A DNA stretch of 50,209 nt from Polyrhizophydium stewartii (Eukaryota > Chytridiomycota > Chytridiomycetes > Rhizophydiales), in assembly GCA_027604665.1 (NCBI GenBank), contig JADGIZ010000012.1, forward strand, positions 1-50,209, given 5' to 3'. How positions within the stretch are numbered: position 1 is the first letter of the stretch; each line of letters opens with the position of its first letter. The notes below the pieces were generated by a model that was not told where the DNA came from, ran no database searches, and saw only the letters and a program-made list of their open reading frames with translations. Made by a program: the position numbers and the translations under genes. Positions 32,001 to 42,713 of the stretch are shown in pieces.

Positions 32001-32294
32001 GAGACGCAGGCAGCGTCGAGGAAGCAAGCAGTGAGTCGGTCAAAATGCTTGCGATGTATCCGCTGGTGCCGCAAGGCGGCCGAGCATCGGCGACACGCAC
32101 ACGCCCGAGCTCTCGTGCCCGAGCTGCTTCCCGACGGACATCTGGGTGAGCCTGTTGATGTTGTGGATGTTGCGCGACGTGACGACCGAGACGCGCGTGT
32201 TCTGGGTCATCTCGCGGCCGAGGATGAGCGACTGGCGCCGGATCTCGGACGACTTGACCACGAGGCTCTGGTTGTTCGCCGCGAGCTGCTTCAT
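29061..32294 (-). CDS. Polytopic membrane cyclic nucleotide phosphodiesterase
   Basis: Thirteen exons can be joined in phase: 32294-32103, 31935-31902, 31842-31699, 31627-31391, 31307-30941, 30876-30794, 30708-30459, 30381-30296, 30224-30106, 30034-29936, 29841-29532, 29464-29325 and 29261-29061 (about 689 residues). The N-terminal half has six or seven membrane segments (QNVLFATLIV, HAVLLVLSHLAG, LYLSFAPYILFQTFAG, FCGLWYASIMGMIL, IVTTFVIYPCMS, TFIISILLICMSAFM). A short Cys-rich loop lies before the last one (CTSGSGSSCQCGYGYL...C). A coiled coil and linker lead to a complete class I PDE domain: YHNSTHAADV, HDVDHPGFNN, ATDMTGHF, IKCGDIN, GDAERKRGLPIS and CQVGFIDYIV. It should hydrolyse cAMP or cGMP at a membrane, possibly tuned by a signal sensed in the N-terminal part. 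The short second exon is the weakest join. Confidence 0.82.
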
Positions 32295-32460
32295 CTGTGC
32301 TGCGGGTGCCGCGCGCGCGGTGTGTGCGAGGCGAGGGCCGTGTGCTGTGTTGTTGGGTAAGCACAGAGAACGGGCCGAACGCGAGGAGGATGCCAGGCGC
32401 GGGCGGCCGAGCCAGCGGCCGATGAGACAAACACGACTTGCCCTGCCCGCCGGCGTCGCA
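32295..32460. promoter_or_regulatory. 166-bp divergent promoter between PDE and cyclic-nucleotide-binding gene
   Basis: The region separates the start codons of the membrane phosphodiesterase (minus) and the cyclic-nucleotide-binding F-box protein (plus). It is GC-rich, with an ACCCAACAACACAGCACA-like A/C stretch on the minus strand. No TATA box is visible. Confidence 0.4.
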
Positions 32461-35400
32461 ATGTCGTACGCCCGCTACTTCCCGGCGCCGACCGTGAAGC
32501 GCACGTTCGTGCAGTACAACGCCGATGAGTCGGAGCCCGAGAGCGCCCCCAACAGCGGCAGCAGCAGCGACTGCGAGGATGCCGGGACGGGCAGCCGCGG
32601 GCGCCTGGCCGTCGCCGTCGCCGCCGGGGTCGCGAGCGGGGCCGGCAGCGGGACCGGCGGCATCGGCGGCGAGACAGCGGATCGCAGCCGCGCGGAGCCG
32701 ATTCTGTTTATCGTGGATCAAGGTCCGTGGCGGCGGCAGGCGTGGGCTGCGCTGCGTGATGCTGACGGCGGGCACCCTGATGCCGCTTACGTGCGGGCGT
32801 GCGGGCGTGCGGTCGTGCGGTCGTGTGGGCGTGCTGGCGGACGTGACGTCTCCGTGTCTCCGGGGGCGCGGCCGGGACCCGATCGGGCGGCCGCCGTCGC
32901 CACGGTCGCCACGGTCGCCACCACCGTCGGGCTCTGAACCATGCTCGGCGGCTCCGTGCGGCCAGCCGACTCGCAAGCGCACGGAAACGGCGGCCAGCGG
33001 TACGTGGCATCCACCGGCCGCCCCGCGCTGGCGTCCGCCAGGTCGCTGCCCAAGATCGTCACCTCGTCTCAGGACGGGCTCAGCCTGCATGCTGCCATCG
33101 GCGACTCAAACTCGTGCATCTCGGCATCCACGACGCCGAGCCAGGGCGGCCTGCCCGCGGTCCCCAGCGAGCTGTACTCGCTGCTCACGACGCTGCCGTT
33201 CTTTGCGGGTGTCTCGTGCACAAACGACTTCCTGCTCGAGATCAGCAAGTACATGCACGTGCGCAAGTACTCGCCGGGCGACTCGGTCGTGCGCCAGGGC
33301 GAGACGGCTCGCGCCATGTTCTTCATCATCAAGGGCTCACTGCGAGTCATCAGCGACGACGGCGAGATCGACTTTGGCGAGCTCTCGCACGGCACATTCT
33401 GTGAGTCTGCGGATGCCGCGCGAGAGGCCTTGCTTTGGGCTGGATGCTGATGTCCGCCTGTTCAACCCTAACCCATGCGTCCGTGGCACCGCGCGCGTCA
33501 AGTTGGCGAGATCGGCATTCTGTTTGACGTCAAGCGCACCGCAACCGTTGTCGCCAAGACGTCGTGCACTCTCGTCACGCTCATGTCCGAGGACGTGCAG
33601 CAGCGCCTGCAGATGTTCCCCGAGATCAAGGAGGCAATGCGCCGCGCCGCAAAAGAGCGCTTCGAAGTCATGGTCCGCGAGCTCGAGCGCGCTGGCCGCA
33701 AGCCGACAAATGAGGTCATGCAAAAGTTCCTCGAGTCTCCCAGCGTGCGTTGTCTTTGCGATCGACCTTTGCGGCTGAAAGCAGATGCCGAGGCTGACTC
33801 TTGTCGTCACACTCTGCGGCGCGCGCAGCTGCAGGAGCCTGTGCATCTGCCAGTCTACTCGTCCGTCGCGCGCCGCCGCTCGATCAGCACAGGTCTCTCC
33901 GAGTTTGCCACCTCCGAGCCGTCAGAGTACGCCGCGAAGGAGTCGGTGCTCGAGGTCGGAATCAACCGCGACGACGCAGTGGCCGTGTGCGCGCAGCAGC
34001 AGAGCAACTTGCATGACAGCCAGCATACGCCGCGTGCCTCCGAGACGTCCTCGGCCGCGCAGTCCGCACCCATTTCGGCGTCGACTTCGTCGTCGGGCCT
34101 GCAGACACAAGAGAGCGATCCGACGGTGATGTCGAGCAACGCGCTTCTGTCTCGCCGTCTGAACGACAAGCGGCGGGTGTCTGTGGCCGTGTGGTCGGAC
34201 GACCGCCTGATGCAGTTTGCCCAGAGCATCGTCAGCCAAGGGGCAGGACGCGAGTCCACGTCTCTGCGCTCGGCCATGCACGCGCAGTCGCACGAGTCGC
34301 TCGAGTCTGGGCTGGAGGGCTCAACGCAGATGTCGTCAACGTCGTGCATCCTGGACGATGCGCCGTATCTCGGCCTCGGCCCCGCCATCCTCGTGCGAGC
34401 ATTGCAGTACCTCGATGTCAGGCATTTGATGCGCGTGCGGCGGATCAACAAGTCGATCTCGACGCTGATCGGCGACCGCACGCACAACCTGCTCGCGACA
34501 GTCGATCTTTCGCCGTGGCACAAGCGCCTTGACAACGCCGCGCTGGCCAGCGTCGTGGCTTTCTGCGGAGCAAACGTGCAGACCCTGATTCTGCGCAACT
34601 GTTGGCAGATAACAGACCAAGGGCTGTCGCGAATAGCCCAGCACGCGCCGCGGCTGCGTGCGCTGTCGCTTTCGAGTGTCTGGGACATCACCGAGGCTGG
34701 GCTCGAAACTCTGGCCGAAGGCTGCAAGCAGCTGCGCGCAATCGAGCTGAGCAACTGCCGCAAGATCACGGACCGCGGTGTGCTCGCGCTGCTCGACAGA
34801 TGCCCGCATCTGGACGCGATCGGACTCAGCTACTGCAAGAACCTGTCCGATGCGATTATGGACCGCAGCGTCTGGGGCACGGTCCGGCGCGTCAACCTGC
34901 AGCGCTGCACGGGCATCTTTGACGGCGGGTTCCTGCGATGGCGCGATGCAGTGATGGCGACCCAGCCTCGCCTGCCGCCAGCACAAGTGGTCGCCTTGCC
35001 GACCAGGCCGTCGCCGCCTCAACAACAACAGCAGCAACAGCAGCAGTCTGCCGCGGGCGACGAGTCCCAGGGCAGCACAACCGCCAGCACGGCGTCGCTG
35101 CAGAGCGAGGGATTGCCGGCGGCCGGGCAGGTTCCAGCATATGGTGGGTCGCGACCCGAGAACGCCAGATCCGGCGATGGCTTACTGACCGCCGCGGACC
35201 GTCTCGTCGGCGGGTCGTGAATGCAGGTCTCGCGGCCTTGACCGACTCGCCGGTCGTCACATTCCCGGGCATGCGCGGCGTCGCCCCATTCGCGCTCGAG
35301 GAGCTCAACCTCAGCGACTGCTCGTTCCTGACAGACCAGGCGATTGCGTGCATCGGCGACCGCTGCCCGCGGCTGCGGCGCCTGTGCTTGTCGTTCTGCT

Positions 35401-35816
35401 GCTCGCTGACGGAGCGCTTTGCGGAGCCACTCGTGCTGGGATGCAACGAGCTGGAGACGCTGGACGCAAGCTACTGCGGCAGCGCCGTGACGGACGGATC
35501 GCTGCAGACGCTCGCCGCCGGACTGCCGCAGCTGCGGCGGCTGAGCATCCGCGGCTGCGTGCAGGTGACCGACGCCGGCGTCGACACCGTGCTGCAGTTC
35601 GCCGCGCATCTCGAGGCGCTCAACCTGACGCAGTGCAAGCAGATCAGCGCCGATACCGCTGCGCGGGCCGAGGCGGCTGGTGTCGAGCTGGTCGCCAGCC
35701 ACGGCTTCTTTGAGGACGAGCTGGTGTCGTCGGGCGTGGCAGGCGTTGCGCGCCGGATCCGCGCGGCCACGGCGTCCGAGGCGCTGCAGAAGGTGATGGC
35801 CCAGGCGGCCAAATGA
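32461..35816 (+). CDS. Cyclic-nucleotide-binding F-box/leucine-rich-repeat protein
   Basis: Five exons (32461-32722, 32966-33400, 33503-33744, 33835-35143, 35227-35816) give about 945 residues. A low-complexity N-terminus precedes a cyclic-nucleotide-binding domain (about 185-300): LPFFAGVSCTNDFLLEI, YSPGDSVVRQGE, FFIIKGSLRVI. The phosphate-binding cassette is GEIGILFDVKRTATVVA, with the key Glu235 and Arg244 kept, so binding of cAMP or cGMP is credible. A Ser-rich linker leads to a weak F-box (LGPAILVRALQYLDVRHLMRV). Two blocks of AMN1/Fbxl-type repeats follow (LILRNCWQITDQGLSRIA, IELSNCRKITDRGV, LNLSDCSFLTDQAIACIG, LSIRGCVQVTDAGVDTVL), separated by a poly-Gln and Ser/Thr stretch. F-box/LRR proteins select targets for SCF ubiquitin ligases, so this may be a cyclic-nucleotide-gated adaptor (inference). 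Intron 1 (243 nt) holds short GTGCGGGC repeats. Confidence 0.85.
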
Positions 35817-36143
35817 AGCCGCGTGGTGCGAGCATGTGCTGGCTTCGGGACCTGGAGGAGCGGCTCCGGCGTGACTTGCGGTGGTCGAGCGGCATCAGTC
35901 CCGATGTGGTCGGCATCCGGCGGCCGCGCCGCAGCTGGGCCGCGGCCGCGCCGCGCGGCGGACGCCGCCACCCCGCCGCGCGCCAGGCACGGCGCAGGAT
36001 GGGGCGGCCGCCGAGCGCGGCGCAGCGCGGCGGGCCCGCGGGCGCGGCCGCCGTCCGGAGTATCTGCGGTGCATCATCTGCCGTCGTGGGGACAAACGCC
36101 GCCCTCCTCGTTGCCGCGCACTTTCCGCAACTGTCGGGCGGCC
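35817..36143. other. Intergenic stretch, no gene seen
   Basis: The 327 bp between two plus-strand genes is extremely GC-rich (for example the CGCGGCCGCGCCGCGCGG-type sequence at about 35940-35960). Open frames on all strands are compositional. It presumably holds the promoter of the ANTH-domain gene. Confidence 0.4.
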
Positions 36144-39100
36144 ATGGACTACCAGTACGCCGTCACCCGCCTGACAACCACCGTCGTGCGCACGCTCAAG
36201 CCCAAGCATGTCAAGCGTGCGTGCGACTGCCGTCCCGCCGTCCCGCCGGTCGCCGGCCAGCCGCGCCTCGTGGCCCGCCGTGCCGGCTCCGCTGGCGGCC
36301 GCTCTGGCCGCACGCCACGCCGCTGACGCTCCAAGCCGCCCGCCGCCCGTCTCCTGCTTCCACCGGCCGGCCCGCCACCGGCACCTGCGGCCCGTGCTGC
36401 CTGTCTGGCGGTCGCCGGCGCCCTTCTTGCCGCCCGCGCGCTGCAGTGCTGGTCACCGTCACCTTCCAGCCCGACATCTCCATGTCCGAGCTGTTCAGGG
36501 CCATTGCGGCGCGCATCCGCGAGCCGCACTGGGTGGTGCGTCCGGCCTGCTCCGGCGCAACTGGCGCCTTCCAAAGGCTCTGCCGCTCGCTACGGGGGTC
36601 GCCCTGCCCGGGCAGCTTGCAGCGGGGCACCCCGCGCAGCCTCGCCGCGATATCGTGTCGATGGGCGGCTCACAGGCGGCATCCACGGTTCCGCCCGCAG
36701 GTCGTCTTCAAGGCTCTCACGCTCGTCCACGTCCTCATGAAGGAGGGCGACTCCCAGCGCATCATCGGCTATCTTGCTGCCAACACCGACAAGATCGACA
36801 CCTCGGGCTTCAGGGACAAGAGCGGCCACCCGATCGGTGCGATTGGCGGCCGCCTTTAACCCACACGTCTGTTCCCCAACTGACTGTATTTACAGGCTCG
36901 CTGCAGGCCAAGAACATCAAGGCGTACTCGGTGTACCTCGAAGAGCGCTCTCTGACTTTCAAGGAAGTCAAAACCGACTGGATCACCGACAAGGACGCCG
37001 CCATTGTTCGCATCCGCACGCTCCCAGTCGAGGACGGCTTGCTGCACGAGATTGTTGTTCTTCAGCGCCTCATTGATTCGCTCATTGGATGCTCGGTGTG
37101 CACTCTTTCTGCCCCATCTTAGCACAAACAAGGTCATGCACGCTGACATGCGCGATTCCATCGCCGCGCAGTGGCACGTCGAAGACCTCGACCAGGTCAT
37201 CACACTACAGGCGTTCCGACTCCTGCTCTGGGACATGATGACGCTCTTTCACCTCCTCAACGAGGCCGTGGTCCGAATTCTGGGTATGTCTCGACATCTC
37301 GCATCGCGAACTTGTATTGCCTTGACTCTGTCGTGTCTGACGCTGCTGATTACGCAGGCTCCTACTTTGAGATGGAGCGCGTTGATGCGGCCAAGTCGCT
37401 CGAGATCTACAAAAAGTTTGTTGCTCAGACAAACAAGATCCTGGACTTCTTTGAGAGCGGTCGGCGCGTGCGTCGCGAAACAGGAGTCGACGTGCCCACG
37501 TTTGCCCATGTGCGTTTTATTCCACGCCAGCCGGGCAATGCGCTTCATACTCACGCTCCAATCGCCCTGCTTGTCCCCCAGCCACCGCTTTCTCTGGCCG
37601 GTGCTCTTGAGGAGTACCTCCGCGCGCCAGACTTTGACGCACAGCGCGCCGCCTACCGTCAGCGGAAGAACGCCAAGTCGGGTAAACACGGTAAGCGATG
37701 TGCCGTCGCCTCCGAACATTCCGGACGGCCGCGCTGACCCCCTGCGTTTGCCGCGTTGCAGCCGCCGACGTCAAGCCCGAGCCCAAGCGCACCGAGACTG
37801 TTTCGTCGCCGGTGCGAAGCCAGGCACGCGACGCTCAGTTGATCGACTTCTTCTCGAGCATCGACCAGGAGGTCAGCGCGTATACCTCGCAGGCGCAGTC
37901 CCAGAATCACCTCAACAACGGCTTCGATGCCTTCTGGGACCCCAACGACGCCTTTGCGCAGCGTGCTGCCGAGGATCCGTCTCAGCAGCAGCAGCAGCAG
38001 CTACAGCAGCAACAGCAGCTACAGCAGCAACAGCAGATGCGACAGCAGATGCAGTTGCAGATGCAGCAGCAGATGGCCGCTCCAAGCGAGAACCCGTTCC
38101 TCTCGACGCAGCTCCAGCAGCAGCAGCTCCAGCAGCAACTGCAAGCCGCCGACTTGCTCCTCAAGACGGCAACCATCACTCAGCAGCAGCAGCAGCAGCT
38201 CATGGCCCTCAACTCGGCGTCGACCTCGTCGCCCTTTGGCGCAACTGGTGCATCTACAACTGCCAGCCCGTTTGGAGGAGCTGCCGCTGGGGCCGCCACC
38301 GCCAATCCTTTCCTGGGTATGGCTCCCATGTCGGCGCCGCTGCCAGGTGCTGGCTTTGCGGTGCTCCCCGATCCGATCCAGACGCGACCCATGACGGCGA
38401 CTGGCAACCCACATCTGGACCCCTTTGGCCAGCTCCGCCAGCAGCAGCAGCAGTCTCTCCAGCAGCAGATGGCCCATCAGCAGCAGGCAGCGCAGGCACT
38501 CTCGCGTGCGCCGACAAACCCGTTCGCCCTCGCCCAGCCGACGCCCCAGCAGCAGCTTGCTCAGAGCAGCGGTTTCCCGCCGGCCGCAGCGGCCCCATCG
38601 AATCCATTTGCTGGGCTCGGCTCGTTCGGCCCCGGCGTCTCGGCAGGTGTGTCATTCGCCCCGTGCCGTCCCATTCCTAACCCACCCCACCCCCACTCGC
38701 ACCACATTTCTGCGCCATCCCTCTCTGGTGGGGCACGGAAGGAACCCGGCGGAGTTTGGCGGGGCGGAGTTTGGCAGGCCCAACGGCGAGCGCTTGCGAA
38801 CGGAGGCTGATGCCCTCGGCACCGACTTTCTGCTCTGCCAATCCAACCCACTCGATGCGCTCCGGCGCCGCCCTGGGCACCGCCAGATGGCGGGGCCGGC
38901 CAGCAGCAGCTATTTGGCAGCATGCTGCAGCAGCATCAGCAGACAACGATGATGATGCAGAGACAGCAGTCGCCATCGCCGTCCCCCAGCCCGCAGCATG
39001 ACGTCGGCCTCGGCCATGCCCCTCCCGCCGTGCCCCGCCAGACATCTTCTTCCCCCCTGCCTCCTCAACCCATCCCCGTGCAGCGCTCCATCTCACACTC

Positions 39101-39641
39101 TGCAAACTATTCAGTCGGCTCGCCGTCGCTGGGCTTCGCGTCTGCAGGCGCCGCAGGGCTCGGAGGCACAGGCTCGGGCATTGGCGGCGCGGGCATCGGC
39201 TTTGGCAGCGGCGCCGGTGCAGGGGCCGCAGGCATGCAGGGTCTGGGAATGGGCATGGGCATGAGCTCAGGCGGCACCGTCGGCCCTGCCTTTGGACTTG
39301 GTCTACAGGGTGTCTCGGCCGCTGCACCTGCAAGCCCAACGACCAACCCGTTCGCCAGGCAGCTCTCTGCGTCGCCCACGCCCATGATGCAGCAGCAGCA
39401 GGCGCAGCCGATGCAGTTCCAGCAGCTCCAGCAAATACAGCTCCAGCAGCTGCAGATGCAGGCACAGGCGTCGCCGATCATGGCCCAGAGCACCGGCTCC
39501 AGCGTCACCTACAACCCCTTCGCATCCGCGACTCCAGCGCCTCCGAACCTCTTCCAACAGCAGCAGCAGCAACAGCAGCAGCAACAACAACAACAACACC
39601 AGCAGCAACTCGCCATGGCCAGCGCATTCAGCGGGTTCTAA
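36144..39641 (+). CDS. AP180/CALM-type ANTH-domain clathrin adaptor
   Basis: The start ATG at 36144 begins MDYQYAVTRLTTTVVRTL and is followed by KPKHVK, the lysine motif that binds PIP2 in ANTH domains. Later exons give FKALTLVHVLMKEGD, IKAYSVYLEERSLTFKEV, HVEDLDQVITLQAFRLLLWD and YFEMERVDAAKSLEIYKKFV, the order of the ANTH helical solenoid. The tail (from about 37760) is intrinsically disordered. It has poly-Gln runs, acidic DFFSSIDQ and DAFWDPNDAF segments, and at least six NPF motifs (NPFLS, NPFLG, NPFAL, NPFAG, NPFAR, NPFAS) that bind EH-domain endocytic proteins. The likely role is clathrin-coat assembly at the plasma membrane. About ten introns are present. Joins at 36215-36450 and 38646-38890 are approximate, and the length is about 850 residues. 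Confidence 0.87.
37982..38060 (+). repeat. CAG/CAA trinucleotide tract (poly-Gln)
   Basis: An imperfect CAG/CAA run encodes QQQQQQLQQQQQLQQQQQM in the disordered tail of the AP180-like protein. Similar tracts occur at about 38180-38200, 38442-38470 and 39558-39605 in the same gene. CAG/CAA interruption suggests long-standing protein-level selection. Confidence 0.8.
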
Positions 39642-39735
39642 GCTAACCCGCAGCCTCACGCGGACTCGCAAAAGCACGTCATAAAGATTAAACTCTGTTC
39701 GCTCTGCTCTTGTTTCAGTCATCTGCCGGCCTTGC
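39642..39735. terminator. Convergent 3' ends with AT-rich element
   Basis: Between the facing stops of the AP180-like gene (plus) and the HAUS3-like gene (minus), the sequence CATAAAGATTAAAC (39680-39693) is the only AT-rich patch. It is a plausible polyadenylation element for the plus-strand gene. Confidence 0.35.
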
Positions 39736-42627
39736 TCATTCGTTGTCTTGCATCCCTGCAATGACGTTGACAGACTGCTCTATCTCTTCGAACATGGGTT
39801 TGAGCACAGCCGCCGCATTGCGAACCTGGTCACGCAGGTCATAAACAGACGCCGGCGCAGGCAGCACGACCGACGAGCGGGCGTTGCGGAAGACAACGCG
39901 GCACAGAGACGACACGATCTCGGATCTGCACACCAGGTTCGTCAGCGTGCAGATCAGCAGGCAGGCATTTCGCCATGAAAATTGGCAGTCAGGCCCAACC
40001 CACAGCTGCGCAAGCTGATCTCTGGCGCGATCGACCGAAGCCGACAGACTGTCCTCAGTCGACAATGCTCGCTGGTCCAAGGCTCGCAAGCGCTCCAGGA
40101 GTGCATCGACGGACGTCAGCGCTGGCTGCTGCGCAGGCTTGGGCTGGTCGACCGGCGCGTTGCTGCCGCTATCAGTACGCCAGTGAGTACTGCCGTGCGC
40201 GTTGCCCGTCTGCGAGCCTGGATCATGCGCTTCTTGGGCGTCGGCAGCGAGGCTGTTGATCGACGCAGCCATCTTGTCGTGATCGGCAACGTAAAACGAT
40301 GAGGGCTGCGTCTCGGCGTGTGCTGGGTTCTTGAGAAAGCTCTGTTGCATTGGGTTAGAGGATCAGCCGTTTGCGACAGAAAGCAGCCCGATCCTGTGTG
40401 CCGATACACACCATGACGTCCTTGGCTGTCTTGGCAAGGCGTTCTATTCGCGCGAAGCATGCCTGCACGGCTGCTCCTCGCTCCGCAATGCTGGCAGACT
40501 CGTCGTCCAGAAGCATAGACGCAACCTGTGTTTGAGCAAATGCCTTTCGAACCCGAGCATCCAGCTGTAGAAGCCGAGAATGGGGCACCAGCAAAGCAGC
40601 GAAAGTGAGCAAGCGCGGACTGGTGGCAATGCGGATCGGCCGAGCAAAGAGGCATACCTGACCAAGGACACCAAACAGAGCCTCAAGGCGACTTGCTTCG
40701 GCTTGATAGAGCTTGGTCTGCAGCTCGTACTCGACACGCTGCATGGCCAGATCCTCCCATGCGGGATCAAGTGCGTCTGTGCGGATCTTGTGCACCTGCC
40801 GCTGCAAATCCTGCGTTTCCGCCGCTACTTTGGACAGATCCAGGGCCAAAAGGCCCGACAGCATGTCGCTCGAAAATTGGTGCAGATAATCCCGCTTTGC
40901 TTTGAGATAAGCCGAGCGCATTGATGCCGCAAAGTGGTGGCGCTGCGAAAGCGGCTGGCTGATCGTGGAGAGGCAAAATATGAGCGCTGCAGCAGCAACA
41001 GCATCGGGGATGCCAACGTGCTCACGTTCGCTGCAGTCGGTCGGCCTCCTGCTCGGCACACAAGGGGACAACGTCGGCAGCCGCCTGGACCGATGCGGTA
41101 TTAATCTGCAAGCACACTTATTATTAGCCAATGTGCGTTCTGTAGCCTATTCCGCGGTATTTCCGGGGTCAGTGTATGGCTCGAACTCACCCAATCGAGG
41201 GCGAGCCCCAGTGCATCGCGGCGCGCATCAAAGGTGTCGATGAGCGGTTGCGCATAATGCAAGAGCATCCGATGCCCTGAGCAAGCGTCGGCAAATTCAG
41301 CCCACGATGCAGCCCATGTTGCAAGTGCATTCGTTGTCGAGGCCTCACCGGCTTGCGGAGATGCGCCGTGGATCTCAAAGAGAGTGCGAAGGCAGGAAGC
41401 GCACGTCTGCACAGCCAAGTCCAGCTGCCAAAAGGATGAGCGATGGCGTGTTCACGCTTCGGCATCCTACAGAGCACCCCATGCCTACCTTGGCTGAGGC
41501 ATTTGCCACACGCTCGTCTTGTAGTGACAGATCGTAGTTGAGCGATTCGTCGAGATGCCGAAGGCGTTCCAATCTGAGTTGCGCTTTACGATTCTCAGAT
41601 CTGGATGTGCGAAGCCTATGTGTTAGCCGGATGGAAGGCGGGCGGAATCCTGAATGACGGTGTGCGACACAGGGACATCAAAGCCGATCCTCACATCAAA
41701 ATGGGTTTCTGGTGCTTTAGCATCAAGAGACGTTCCTCGTGCGTTTGTGCTTCCTTGAAAGCGTCTGCGACAACTTGACTGTATCGACATTTGATCGCGG
41801 GCGTGTGAGCTCAACTGCCTTTCGATGGCCAGGACCGTATGCTTGACCTACCGGGCTGCGTGCTCCTGGGCCGGACTCACAAAGTCGGGTATCTTGGCGG
41901 GCTGGAGCTCATCTGCGGCCTGAGCCCACTGAATTGGGCATGCTTTGGTCAGCGCACGCACCCTGCGCCGCGATGCACACGGACAAGCAGCAGCGGTCGG
42001 CCTCACCGTCGCCTCGTCGATGCCGCGTGCTTGCAGGGCAGCCCAGCGGGCCGCCTCGAGTTCGGACAGCACGTCGAAGCCGCGGTGGTGCTCGAGCGGC
42101 GGCCACAGCGCCGGTACCGAGTCTGGCTCGGTGACACCGCGGGGACGACTGCGCGCGGCAGGCGGCGTCGCATGCGCCTCCGGCGCAGACTGTGTCCCGA
42201 CGCCAGAGGCGAGTTGGCTGCGTGGCGGCCGTCGAACATGGCAGTCGTCCAGCAAGGCGTCGCAGAGCCAGGCGACGAACTGCCGGGTCGACTCGAGCGC
42301 AAACGTCCACTCAAGCTGCCGGGCGAGCGCATCGACTGCATCCGCGTGCTCCGGCGTGCCGGGCAGCGCAGCCGCGGGCGGCTCCTGCCCGCCAAAGCCG
42401 CCAAGGGGCATGCGCGGTGCTCGACTCTGCGGAGGCGGATGCGGCTTCGAGCGCAGCGGGATCGTTCGGTTGCCGCCAGCGCCGCCCACACGGTCGGCTC
42501 CCCAAGCAGCGGCGGCAGCGGGGACAGCAAGTCTGGCCGCTGCATCCCTGCGCATAGGCTGGGGACCCTCGTATCCGAGCTCGACGAGCAGGCGGGCCAG
42601 CAGGCGCGGCGACGGCTGCTGCTCCAT
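39736..42627 (-). CDS. Coiled-coil protein resembling augmin subunit HAUS3
   Basis: Starting at the ATG at 42627, the first exon encodes EQQPSPRLLARLLVELGYEG. After a Pro/Ala-rich linker comes LEWTFALESTRQFVAWLCDAL, then VLSELEAARWAALQARGI. This resembles the calponin-like N-terminal segment of HAUS3 (EW-F-fl-WFC ... EL-A---L---G). Later exons form coiled coils (LRHLDESLNYDLSLQDERV, DLSKVAAETQDLQRQV, LTSVDALLERLRALDQRAL). The C-terminus is SVYDLRDQVRNAAAVLKPM then EEIEQSVNVIAGMQDNE. HAUS3 is part of the augmin complex that branches spindle microtubules from gamma-tubulin. About six introns are inferred, joins at 41600-41860 are the least certain, and two adjacent genes cannot be excluded. The family call rests on a short stretch of similarity. 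Confidence 0.5.
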
Positions 42628-42713
42628 GGCCCGATATGCAAAACGAGCGATTCGAGGAAAGTTGCTTTTTAGTTCCCAGTTCAGAAAGCGGCGGGGAGCG
42701 GTGCGGCGTGGGC

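Noticed and set aside
28966..32294. Microbial rhodopsin-phosphodiesterase fusion
   Set aside because: The membrane helices lack a recognisable retinal-binding lysine helix and proton-pump motifs, and the Cys-rich loop does not fit. Only the polytopic-PDE description is supported.
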